DNA of 24,616 bases from DMER01 sp003451645 (GTDB lineage Bacteria > Pseudomonadota > Alphaproteobacteria > Micropepsales > Micropepsaceae), in contig DALYLR010000045.1 of the NCBI GenBank assembly GCA_031976175.1, positions 1-24,616 on the forward strand, in the 5' to 3' direction. Position numbers and translations under genes: made by a program. The notes beneath the pieces are model-generated. The model was not told the DNA's origin. It ran no database searches and saw only the letters and a list, made by a program, of their open reading frames with translations. Below are positions 8,547-16,168 of the stretch, in pieces (positions within the stretch are counted from its first letter, which is position 1; each line of letters begins with the position of its first letter).

Positions 8547-8684
8547 AGTTTAAGCCTTTTGGTTTAGATGTTTAGCTCGCAAAGTTCGCACGGAGGCCCG
8601 CTTGCGCCGCTTTTGTGGATATGTCAAACACAGGGATGACGGACGAATGTGGCGGACCCAAAGCGCAGGGAAAGCCGGAATCTC

Positions 8685-9749
8685 ATGATAGTTAGCTGTC
8701 CCAATTGTTCAACGCGTTATGTGCTCGATGCCGCCATGATCAGGCCGCCGGGGCGCCATGTCCGCTGCGCGCGCTGTCAGCTCACCTGGTTCCAGGAGCC
8801 CGCTCTCGATCTTGGCGCCGATGCCATGGTGCCGGAAGCTCTCGATGCTCCGATCGCGGACAAATCGCGCATGCTGCCTTCGCCTGCCATGCGCGCTCCG
8901 GCTCCACGCGAGCGTGAGGCGATGCGCGACACTGAGGAGGCGCCCGCTTATCGTGACCGGCAACGCGACATGGCGCGTGACCTGTCTCGTGACATGCCGC
9001 GAGAGGTTGCGCGCGAGCAGGCTCGCGATGTTTTGCGCGAGCAGCCGCGTGATGTCGTCAGAGAAGCACTCGGCCATGATACTTACGCACCACAGACCCA
9101 GCCGGTAACGCGCGAGATCTCACGCGACGCCATGCGCGACATGAGCCGCGATTTCGATCCCGCCGAACAATCCTTCGATCAGCCGCGTGGTCATTTTGGC
9201 TCTGCCAGAGCGCCTGCGGCGGACGATCCGATGTTCGACGGCGTGCGCAGTCCTGAGCGCGACCAGCGTCGCGAACGGACACGCAGCAGCGGCGAGCGCA
9301 AGCGCGGAGGCTCCGCGGGCACCTGGGCCCTGGTGCTCGGTGGTCTGGCGCTGGTGATGGTGGCGGGCATTGTCGGTGTCCAATTCCGCGAGCAGATCGT
9401 CAAGATCGAACCTGCGACCGCATCGCTTTACGAGCGTCTCGGCTATGGCGAGATCAATTCGCGCGGGCTGGATTTCGAAGGGGTCACCTATGCGCGGGAG
9501 ATTGACAATGGGGTCACGGTGCTCGCGATCCGCGGCCAGATTGTCAACGTGTCAGATCGCGAACTGCCGGTCCCGCCGGTCCGCGTGACCGTGCGCGATG
9601 CAGACAAGCGCGACCTTTATCAATGGACCTTCACGCCCGAGACACCAAAACTGACGCCCAAGAGCCGGGCCGATTTCACGACCAGGCTCGAGAGCCCGCC
9701 GCCCGATGCGTGGGACCTTGAAATCCGCTTCGCGAAGGCGGGAGAGTAG
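8685..9749 (+). CDS. Zinc-ribbon (MJ0042-type) / DUF3426 membrane protein
   Basis: A 354-residue membrane protein of unknown role. It begins MIVSCPNCSTRY and has four zinc ligands (Cys5, Cys8, Cys28, Cys31) in the MJ0042 finger-like arrangement. A long polar linker (about 60-210) follows, then one membrane segment (about 212-234) and a C-terminal DUF3426 domain with a beta-rich pattern. The linker contains an Arg/Asp tetrapeptide repeat. I chose ATG 8685 because the family starts right before the CPNC motif; an in-frame GTG at 8649 would add 12 residues. It is divergent from ftsE, and hpt follows 12 bases after its stop. The proximity to ftsEX hints at an envelope link, but that is only inference. 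Confidence 0.88.
   Translation: MIVSCPNCSTRYVLDAAMIRPPGRHVRCARCQLTWFQEPALDLGADAMVPEALDAPIADKSRMLPSPAMRAPAPREREAMRDTEEAPAYRDRQRDMARDLSRDMPREVAREQARDVLREQPRDVVREALGHDTYAPQTQPVTREISRDAMRDMSRDFDPAEQSFDQPRGHFGSARAPAADDPMFDGVRSPERDQRRERTRSSGERKRGGSAGTWALVLGGLALVMVAGIVGVQFREQIVKIEPATASLYERLGYGEINSRGLDFEGVTYAREIDNGVTVLAIRGQIVNVSDRELPVPPVRVTVRDADKRDLYQWTFTPETPKLTPKSRADFTTRLESPPPDAWDLEIRFAKAGE
8964..9071 (+). repeat. Arg-Asp tetrapeptide repeat in the zinc-ribbon protein
   Basis: Nine consecutive four-residue units of the form R-(D/E)-x-x are encoded here (RDMA, RDLS, RDMP, REVA, REQA, RDVL, REQP, RDVV, REAL). Four similar units follow at 9111-9158 (REIS, RDAM, RDMS, RDFD). The DNA copies have diverged, so the repeat is maintained at protein level. 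Confidence 0.85.
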
Positions 9750-9761
9750 AGCCGGTTTGCG

Positions 9762-10310
9762 GTGACAGGGCCCGGATTTCGCGTTCTTTATGACGAGCGG
9801 ATGATCCAAGGCCGTTTGAATGCCCTAGCGGACGATATTGCGCGCGCCATGGCGCCTGACTTAATCGCCATCGCCATTCTGAAGGGCAGTTTCATTTTCG
9901 CCGCCGACCTCATCCGCGCTCTGCATGCGCGGGGCCTGAGCCCTCATGTGGATTTCATGACATTGTCGAGCTATGGCACCGCCACACAATCCTCCGGCAC
10001 CGTGACATTGCTGAGGGATGCAGAGATCGACGTGCGCGGACAGCAGGTGCTGTTGCTCGACGATATCCTCGATTCAGGCCGGACCCTCGCCTTTGCCAGC
10101 CGTCATTTGGCTGACAAGGGGGCGGCTACGGTCAAAACCTGTGTCCTTTTGGACAAATACGCCGCAAAAGGTAACGCTCTCGCCAAAGCGGATTTCGCAG
10201 CTTTTGCGTGTCCGGACGATTTTGTGGTGGGCTATGGTATGGATTACGCACATATGTATCGGGAACTTCCGTTTGTCGCTGTGCTTGATCAGAAGGGCGT
10301 GAGAGACTGA
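9762..10310 (+). CDS. hpt: Hypoxanthine phosphoribosyltransferase
   Basis: Purine-salvage enzyme joining hypoxanthine (and often guanine) to PRPP to give IMP or GMP. The 182-residue product has FRVLYDE at the start, ILKGS (39-43, pyrophosphate loop), SSYG (69-72) in the flexible loop, the PRPP motif VLLLDDILDSGRTL (96-109) with the acidic Asp100/Asp101, and LLDKYA (128-133), where the lysine contacts the purine. The start is GTG 9762, preceded by no strong ribosome-binding site; the next ATG would cut into the conserved N-terminal strand. It lies 12 bases after the zinc-ribbon gene and 10 bases before the receiver gene, so the three are likely one transcript. Confidence 0.95.
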   Translation: MTGPGFRVLYDERMIQGRLNALADDIARAMAPDLIAIAILKGSFIFAADLIRALHARGLSPHVDFMTLSSYGTATQSSGTVTLLRDAEIDVRGQQVLLLDDILDSGRTLAFASRHLADKGAATVKTCVLLDKYAAKGNALAKADFAAFACPDDFVVGYGMDYAHMYRELPFVAVLDQKGVRD

Positions 10311-10320
10311 CGCCGACCAG

Positions 10321-10752
10321 ATGGCGAGGTTGTTGATTGTCGAGAACGAAATGGCGCTGCGCGAGTTCATCGCACGCGGCCTAAGATTGCGTGGCCACGA
10401 GGTCACTGTGGCCGATGACGGCGCGTCCGGTTTGGAGCTGCTCAAGTCCCAGGCCTTCGATCTGCTGCTGACCGATATCGACATGCCGATCATGGACGGG
10501 ATCGCGCTCGTGCAGGCGGGCGGGCCGCTCTGTCCGGACATGAAAATCATCGTGATGTCAGGCCATGAGCATCAGCTGGAGCGGGCGCGGGAGATGACCT
10601 CTCTCGTCACGCGCGTCGTGCCAAAGCCGTTTTCGATTGCCGAGATCGGGACTATTGTGGATGCGGTCCTTGCACCGCCGGGCTTGCGCAAGCGGCGGGC
10701 GCCGGCGCGGCGGCCATCGGCCGCCAAGGCCAAAACCAAGCCCAAGGGTTAA
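10321..10752 (+). CDS. CpdR-like single-domain response regulator
   Basis: A 143-residue stand-alone receiver domain with no output domain, most similar by eye to CpdR, which in Caulobacter controls ClpXP-dependent proteolysis of cell-cycle proteins. The phospho-acceptor is Asp52 (LLLTDIDMP), the switch serine Ser80 (VMSG) and the conserved lysine Lys102 (PKPF). The acidic pocket is altered: where CpdR has Glu-Asp-Asp, this has Glu8-Asn9-Glu10. The last 25 residues form a basic Lys/Arg/Pro/Ala tail that CpdR lacks. It follows hpt by 10 bases, and its TAA overlaps the convergent DUF4175 stop by 4 bases. I leave the symbol empty because another CpdR-type paralogue could be the true orthologue. 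Confidence 0.8.
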   Translation: MARLLIVENEMALREFIARGLRLRGHEVTVADDGASGLELLKSQAFDLLLTDIDMPIMDGIALVQAGGPLCPDMKIIVMSGHEHQLERAREMTSLVTRVVPKPFSIAEIGTIVDAVLAPPGLRKRRAPARRPSAAKAKTKPKG

Positions 10753-13196
10753 AAGCGCCTCAGCAACCGCTCCAAATATTCTAGTTCGGGTTCGGGCCTG
10801 GAGCGCTCCGAAGCGCGGCGCTGCAGCTCCTCAAGGATTTCCCGCGCGCGCTGAATGTCCAGCTTAGTCGGCACCTTGGTCTTGTCGCCGGATTGTGGGC
10901 CGAAGTTCGGTCCCTGACGCCCGAGCGGGTCGGTGTTCTCGCCAGCGCCCATGCCTTGTCCGCCGCCTTGGCCCGCGCGCTGGGAGGCCAGCGCTTGCAT
11001 CGCCCGAGCCAACGCTTCGCCGCCTTGGCGCAAACTTTCAAGAGCCTTGCCTTGCCCCGTTTGCGCGTCTCCCAACGCACCCTCGCGCAGGTTCTGCGCA
11101 GCGGCCTGCATGGCACTGTGGGCCCCTTCTAGTGCTTTCACATCGGCACCCGCTGCTTGCATCTGTTTCATCAAATCGCCGAGCGCCTGGTTGAGGCGTT
11201 CTTGATCGCCTGCGAGTGCCTGGCCGCGCTGAACCTTGGCGGCGCCATCCGCATTGTTCGACTGTTCACGGAAGGTCTTGTCCATCAGCTGGCTTTGTTG
11301 CTCGATCAAGGCGCGCAATCCGTCCGCCGCATTCGCCGCCGCTTGCTCCTTTGGGTTGGCCGGGCTGCCTGCGGATTGCAGGCTCTCCAAGGTGGCCTGA
11401 AGCTGGCTGAGTAATTGCTGCGCTGCTTGGGGCGAGCCTGACCGGGCCAAGGTCTCGACCTGATCGAGCATGGCTTTGAGATCCTGCGCATGCAGTTCCC
11501 GGGTCATCTGTCCCGGGATGGTCTGAGCGCTGCGCGCGCCATTGGCTTGCACCGCCTGGACAAAGTTTTGGATCGCCATCCGCAACTGCTGCATAAGCTG
11601 CGCGATCTGAGCATCGCTCGCGCCCTCGGACAACGCCTTGGCCAGTTGCTGCTGGATACGGCGCAGTTCGGCTTGGGCGTCCGCGGCGACGCCTTCCTCA
11701 ACCTGGAGCGCCAAGTCCCAAAGCAATTGCTCCGTACTCGACAGATCATCGCCCGGGCGCGCATAGGTCAGGCGGTAATGGGCCACCCGCATCCCCAGAT
11801 ACACAGCATGATCCGGCGCGAATAGCTCCGGAAACAAGCTCAGACCCTCTAGGATCTTTGCCACGCGATCCTTGGCGGCTGGATTGCGCACGATCGTCCG
11901 GCGCTGCTCGATGAGGGCCCGGGCCAGAGGCTGACTGAAATGGCGCTCGGGCAGGGTTAGCTTGATCGGCGTCGCCGATGACGTCTGGCCGAGCGCGTCC
12001 GTTGCGGTCAGGGTGATGGTTACGGGCAAACCGGCCCAGCGATGGCTCGTCAGGTCCTTGAAGACCGTGCTTTCCCCTTCGCGCGCAGGTTTGGGCGGCA
12101 AGGGCAGATCAAATGACAGCGCAGCGCCTGCTTTCGGTCCCTTGGGGTCCTGGCCTTGCAGCGTGATCGATGCCCTGGCGCTCTGCACCCCGTAGTCGTC
12201 CTTGACCTCGTAGTGAAAGCGCAACGTCTGTGACTGCATCACCGCAATGGGGGTTTTCAACGTCAGGCTTGGCGGAGTGTCCGCAATGGCCTTGAGACGC
12301 CAATTGCCCGCAAAGAGACCGCCAACCGTCAGGCGGGCATTCAGGTCTTCATCGATGGTGGCCTTTGCCTCGCCCTCTCCTTCGCCGATGTTGAAGAATG
12401 GGATGGCTTGTGGATCAGGGATCGCGCTCGCCAACGGACCGGTCCGTAAGACTGCAACGCCGCCGCCACGATGGATGCGGACATGAAGGGTCGAGCCTTT
12501 GGGGACCTCAATCACTGGCGCCTGCGGCCCTGGTGGGCCTAACGCGAGCGCGCGGGACGGTTCGCCCGTATAGGCAGGTGGCTTGATCCAGGCATCGCCA
12601 CGTTGCGCCCAGGGTGCTTCTGACCTGCGGGTGTCAAAGGCCGCAGCAAGGCGCGCGGGCGCCTCCGGTCCGGCATAGATCACCGAGGCAATTAGGACCA
12701 GCAGGATGAACATCCTGATCGCGTAGCGGTCCCGCGTCGACAGGTCGACCGTCGGCCAGGTGACCTTCAAATCGCGGATACGCTGAAACAGCTGTTGCCG
12801 ATGCGCGCGCCACAGGACGTCCGCAATTTCCGACTGCCCGCCTTTCAGGCCGATCTGGTCCTCAAGTCCCGTGATCGGGCGATGCTCCAGACCAGACGAG
12901 CGCTCCAAATGGCGCAGCGCGTTAGTCCGGGTGGGAATGCTTTGGCCGCGCACCGACCACACGACGCTGACGACAAATGCTCCAGCGAACGCAATGAGGG
13001 CCAGCATATGGATGCCGCCCGGCAAGCTGTGAAAGCCGCCCACCATGGCGACGATGATAAAGACCCCGATGATCCCGGTGGATGGCCATAGGGCCGGCCA
13101 AAAGCGCTCCACAAGCAGCGCCAGCCACGACAACCTGATCTGACGCTTAATGTCGCCAGGCAAAGCTATCTGATGGGGTTCGTTGGTTGCGGTCAT
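10749..13196 (-). CDS. TIGR02302/DUF4175 family membrane protein
   Basis: A large protein (815 residues from ATG 13196) of a family found mainly in Alphaproteobacteria and without known function. Two membrane segments lie near residues 38-55 and 62-82 and a third near 157-175, after which the chain should be periplasmic. The middle (about 180-440) is beta-rich. The last 350 residues are Gln/Ala-rich, probably coiled coil, with many LLSQLQ- and LMKQMQ-like helices and a Gly/Gln linker near 750-780. An in-frame GTG at 13247 directly after the lysA stop would add 17 residues; I prefer the ATG, but neither has a good ribosome-binding site. It is the last gene of the argH-lptM-lysA run. Confidence 0.85.
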   Translation of the reverse strand: MTATNEPHQIALPGDIKRQIRLSWLALLVERFWPALWPSTGIIGVFIIVAMVGGFHSLPGGIHMLALIAFAGAFVVSVVWSVRGQSIPTRTNALRHLERSSGLEHRPITGLEDQIGLKGGQSEIADVLWRAHRQQLFQRIRDLKVTWPTVDLSTRDRYAIRMFILLVLIASVIYAGPEAPARLAAAFDTRRSEAPWAQRGDAWIKPPAYTGEPSRALALGPPGPQAPVIEVPKGSTLHVRIHRGGGVAVLRTGPLASAIPDPQAIPFFNIGEGEGEAKATIDEDLNARLTVGGLFAGNWRLKAIADTPPSLTLKTPIAVMQSQTLRFHYEVKDDYGVQSARASITLQGQDPKGPKAGAALSFDLPLPPKPAREGESTVFKDLTSHRWAGLPVTITLTATDALGQTSSATPIKLTLPERHFSQPLARALIEQRRTIVRNPAAKDRVAKILEGLSLFPELFAPDHAVYLGMRVAHYRLTYARPGDDLSSTEQLLWDLALQVEEGVAADAQAELRRIQQQLAKALSEGASDAQIAQLMQQLRMAIQNFVQAVQANGARSAQTIPGQMTRELHAQDLKAMLDQVETLARSGSPQAAQQLLSQLQATLESLQSAGSPANPKEQAAANAADGLRALIEQQSQLMDKTFREQSNNADGAAKVQRGQALAGDQERLNQALGDLMKQMQAAGADVKALEGAHSAMQAAAQNLREGALGDAQTGQGKALESLRQGGEALARAMQALASQRAGQGGGQGMGAGENTDPLGRQGPNFGPQSGDKTKVPTKLDIQRAREILEELQRRASERSRPEPELEYLERLLRRF

Positions 13197-13247
13197 CTCA
13201 ACTCGAATACGATCACAGGCGCCCTTTATAGCATAGGCCAAACCCAC

Positions 13248-14510
13248 TTAGAGAGGTTTCAACCATTCCGCCCATGTTTCTAACTGCATCATTTCGTCGA
13301 ATGTGGGGCGCCGGCGCACCACGCTGAACTGGCGCCCTTTAACTAAAACCTCCGGTGTCAAAGGCCTCGCGTTATAGGAAGACCCTTGGACTGCACCATA
13401 GGCGCCGGCCGTCAGGATAGCCATGAGGTCACCGGCCTTGGATGCTGGCAATTCGCGGTCCTTGGCAAAGATGTCGGCGGATTCGCACACCGGGCCCACA
13501 ACGTCATAGGCGGTGAGCTCGCCGTCCGGTCTGACAGCCTTGATGTCGTGCCAGGCATCATAGAGTGCGGGCCTCAGGAGATCGTTCATCCCGGCGTCCA
13601 GGATCATGAATGGCCGCGGACCGCCCTCTTTGATGTAGGTGACACGCGACACAAGAATGCCCGCATTCGCAACAATCAGCCGCCCCGGCTCCAAGATCAC
13701 GTGCACATCCAGGTCCCGCGTATGTCCGGCCAAGATCTTTGCGTAGGCAGATGGCAAGGGTGGGGGTTCTTCGTCCAGCATGTACGGCACGCCCAGGCCA
13801 CCGCCCACGTCGAGGCGCGTGATCTTGTGTCCTTGCGCCCGCAAGGTCCGCACCAAGCCCGCAGCCTTCTCAATGGCCAGGTCCAGAGGCCGCAAATCGG
13901 TGATCTGGCTGCCAATGTGGATGTCGACACCGCATGCGTCGATCCCAGGGAGATCTTTGGCGAGGGCATACAGCCGCTCTGCATCGGCCCATGCGACGCC
14001 GAATTTGGACTCCGCAGTCCCAGTAGTGATCTTAGCGTGCGTTTGGGCATCAATATCGGGATTGACGCGCAAGGCGACCGGGGCGGTGCGCCCGCGGCCA
14101 TTTGCGACCTGAGAGAGGAGACGCAATTCGCCCTCACTCTCGACATTGAATTGGTAGATCTGGGCCGAGAGTGCCGCGTCCAACTCAGACGCGGTCTTGC
14201 CGACGCCTGAGAAGACGATCTTCTGCCCTGGAATGCCGGCGGCGAGCGCGCGCCTCAGTTCGCCCTCCGAGACGATGTCTGCGCCCGCCCCCAGTGCCGC
14301 CAAGGTCCGCAACACGGACAGGTTCCCATTGGCCTTAACGGAATAGGCGATCAGGGCACCTGGTGGGGCAGCCTCGCGCATGACCTCAAAGTGACGGGTG
14401 AGGGTCGCGCTCGCATAGATATAGACCGGGGTCCCAACCGCCTCGACGATCGCGCGGACGGGTACGTCCTCTGCGAAAAGCTCGCCGTCGCGGTAGTCGA
14501 AATGGTTCAT
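13248..14510 (-). CDS. lysA: Diaminopimelate decarboxylase
   Basis: PLP enzyme for the last step of lysine synthesis, decarboxylating meso-diaminopimelate. The 420-residue product has the fold III PLP lysine in AYSVKAN (Lys59), HIGSQI (198-203), the phosphate-binding GGGLG (237-241), EPGR (274-277), the active-site GPVCES with Cys342 and Glu343, and the late GAYG (369-372) with its conserved tyrosine. The length is normal for the family. Its ATG overlaps the TGA of the small lipoprotein gene (ATGA), so its translation is probably coupled to that gene. The DUF4175 gene follows immediately. The argH-lipoprotein-lysA order is widespread in Proteobacteria. Confidence 0.96.
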   Translation of the reverse strand: MNHFDYRDGELFAEDVPVRAIVEAVGTPVYIYASATLTRHFEVMREAAPPGALIAYSVKANGNLSVLRTLAALGAGADIVSEGELRRALAAGIPGQKIVFSGVGKTASELDAALSAQIYQFNVESEGELRLLSQVANGRGRTAPVALRVNPDIDAQTHAKITTGTAESKFGVAWADAERLYALAKDLPGIDACGVDIHIGSQITDLRPLDLAIEKAAGLVRTLRAQGHKITRLDVGGGLGVPYMLDEEPPPLPSAYAKILAGHTRDLDVHVILEPGRLIVANAGILVSRVTYIKEGGPRPFMILDAGMNDLLRPALYDAWHDIKAVRPDGELTAYDVVGPVCESADIFAKDRELPASKAGDLMAILTAGAYGAVQGSSYNARPLTPEVLVKGRQFSVVRRRPTFDEMMQLETWAEWLKPL

Positions 14511-14632
14511 CGCGTGGCCATGATTGGCGTGAAAGCCGCCCCCTTCGGTGGTTCAAGCGGGCCCTTCTTTCCGCACGCGCAAAGGCTCAGGCTTGCCAGG
14601 ATTACCAAGACCAATGTGTTGCGGGCCTTCAT
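14507..14632 (-). CDS. lptM: LptM/YifL-like small lipoprotein (41 residues)
   Basis: A short gene lying in the argH-lysA gap and easily missed. The product begins MKARNTLVLVILASLSLCAC, a signal peptide with lipobox Leu17-Cys18-Ala19-Cys20, followed by GKKGPLEPP, the CG-K-KGPL pattern of the LptM (YifL) family. In E. coli LptM binds the LptD/BamA outer-membrane machinery and helps LptD mature. Its ATG overlaps the argH stop and its TGA overlaps the lysA start, each as ATGA, leaving no spacer on either side. The conserved location beside lysA supports the call. The role in LPS-transporter assembly is carried over from the family and has not been shown here. Confidence 0.88.
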   Translation of the reverse strand: MKARNTLVLVILASLSLCACGKKGPLEPPKGAAFTPIMATR

Positions 14633-16011
14633 GATAGTTTCTCCGTCCAATAAGCGATTTGCGCGCGCACTTGCGCTGGCGCGGATCCGCCGAAACTGTT
14701 GCGGCTTGCGACCGATTTGTCGAGCGGCAATACATCATGGACGCCTTGCGTGATGCGCGGTTCGACTGACTGCAGGTCGGTCAAGGGCAGGTCTTCCAAG
14801 GCCTGGCCGCGTGTCTCTGCCAATTTCACGATCGTACCGGTAATGTGATGCGCCTCTCGGAACGGGATGCCCAGATGCTGCACCAGCCAGTCCGCGAGGT
14901 CGGTGGCATTGGCATAGCCCTTTGCGGCCGCAGCCCGCATCGCCTCGGGGTTTGCTTCTAGATCGCCAATCATGCCGGTCATGGCAGCCATGGACAGCGC
15001 AAGGGCGTCTGCGGCCTCAAAGACCAGCGCCTTGTCCTCCTGCAGGTCCTTGGCATAGGCGAGCGGCAGCGCCTTGACGACCCCGAGCATGGCGGTGAGG
15101 CTGCCTGTGATCCGCGCGGCCTTGGCCCTGATGAGTTCCGCGGCATCAGGGTTGCGCTTCTGCGGCATGATGGATGAGCCGCTGGTATAGGCGTCTGAGA
15201 GCCTGACAAATCCAAAGAGCGGCGAGGTCCACAGCACCAGTTCCTCAGCCAGCCGCGACAGATGCGTGGCAGTCAGGGCTGCAACACCAATATATTCGCA
15301 GGCGAAGTCCCGGGCCGACACGGCATCCAGCGAATTGCGCATGGGCTCGCGGAAACCCAAAGCGTGGGCAGTTTGAGTACGATCGATGGGGTAGGAGGTG
15401 CCCGCCAGCGCAGCCGCACCAAGCGGGCATTCGTTGAGGCGTTCGCGGGCGTCTCTGGCGCGGCCGCGGTCACGCGCGAACATCTCAACATAGGCCAAGA
15501 GGTGATGGCCGAAGGTGATGGGCTGTGCGATTTGCAGATGCGTAAATCCGGGCATCACGGTCCCGGCATGAAGGCCCGCCTGGGCAAGCAGGCCGCGTTG
15601 CAGATCGAGCAGCGCTGCATCAAGTCCGTCCAGTGCGTCACGCACCCACAGGCGGAAATCGGTTGCGACCTGATCATTGCGCGAGCGTGCGGTATGAAGC
15701 CTGCGCCCAGGTTCTCCAATGCGGCGGGTCAATTCCGCCTCGATGTTCATATGGATGTCTTCGAGATCTGCGGTGAAGCTTAGCTGCTGGGCCTCGATAG
15801 CGGCGGCTATGTCTTGCAGGCCTGTTTTGATCGCGCTGGCATCAGCAGTTGAGATAATGCCCGCTTCGGCAAGCATCGCCGCGTGGGCAAGTGAGGCGGC
15901 GATATCCTGGCGCCAGAGGCGCTGATCAACCTCGATGGAGGCATTGATCGCACTCATGATGGCCGAGGGTCCGCCCGCGAACCGTCCGCCCCACATCTGG
16001 TTTTCTGCCAT
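14629..16011 (-). CDS. argH: Argininosuccinate lyase
   Basis: Splits argininosuccinate into arginine and fumarate, the last step of arginine synthesis. The 460-residue protein starts with the typical MWGGRF block, then TARSRNDQ (107-114), THLQIAQP (157-164) with catalytic His158, and the superfamily signature GSSIMPQKRNP (278-288) with the catalytic serine. I chose ATG 16011 (MAENQMWGGRF) because GGGG lies about six bases upstream and the family starts here; an in-frame ATG at 16029 would add 6 residues. Its stop overlaps the start of the lipoprotein gene. It is divergent from tlpA, and the gap between them holds the repeat/palindrome block. This is the lead gene of the run leading to lysA and DUF4175. 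Confidence 0.96.
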   Translation of the reverse strand: MAENQMWGGRFAGGPSAIMSAINASIEVDQRLWRQDIAASLAHAAMLAEAGIISTADASAIKTGLQDIAAAIEAQQLSFTADLEDIHMNIEAELTRRIGEPGRRLHTARSRNDQVATDFRLWVRDALDGLDAALLDLQRGLLAQAGLHAGTVMPGFTHLQIAQPITFGHHLLAYVEMFARDRGRARDARERLNECPLGAAALAGTSYPIDRTQTAHALGFREPMRNSLDAVSARDFACEYIGVAALTATHLSRLAEELVLWTSPLFGFVRLSDAYTSGSSIMPQKRNPDAAELIRAKAARITGSLTAMLGVVKALPLAYAKDLQEDKALVFEAADALALSMAAMTGMIGDLEANPEAMRAAAAKGYANATDLADWLVQHLGIPFREAHHITGTIVKLAETRGQALEDLPLTDLQSVEPRITQGVHDVLPLDKSVASRNSFGGSAPAQVRAQIAYWTEKLS

Positions 16012-16097
16012 TTGGCGGCCCCAAGTCATTCGAAATACAAGACATTCTTATGCGCTGCACGCGCGCGCCTTGCATTCAGAATGTTGTGATTTGTATG

Positions 16098-16129
16098 TTG
16101 GATGCAACAGCCGTTGGATGAAACGGCCG
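16098..16129. repeat. Tandem 16-bp direct repeat in the argH-tlpA gap
   Basis: Two adjoining copies, TTGGATGCAACAGCCG (16098-16113) and TTGGATGAAACGGCCG (16114-16129), match at 14 of 16 positions with no spacer. The second copy forms most of the left part of an 18-bp palindrome. The location between divergent promoters suggests regulator binding, but this is not shown. Confidence 0.6.
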
Positions 16130-16135
16130 TTTCAT
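16118..16135. promoter_or_regulatory. Perfect 18-bp palindrome upstream of tlpA
   Basis: ATGAAACGGCCGTTTCAT equals its own reverse complement over all 18 bases and lies 33 bases before the chosen tlpA start and 106 bases from argH. With no central spacer it suits a dimeric regulator on DNA better than an RNA hairpin. The ATG inside it is in frame with tlpA but has no proper ribosome-binding site. Confidence 0.5.
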
Positions 16136-16168
16136 GAACCGAATATCTGCCCGCAGGTTGTAAATCAT

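Noticed and set aside
8614..8622. DnaA-like site (ATATCCACA on the minus strand) in the ftsE/zinc-ribbon gap
   Set aside because: One mismatch from the strict box, single copy, and expected by chance at this length.
10709..10725. GGCGGCC-ATC-GGCCGCC hairpin near the end of the receiver gene
   Set aside because: It lies in coding sequence for the Ala/Arg tail and has no T-run; GC-rich Ala/Arg codons form such stems easily.
13386..14210. 274-codon plus-strand frame opposite lysA
   Set aside because: Antisense shadow of a complete lysA; no recognisable protein features or ribosome-binding site.
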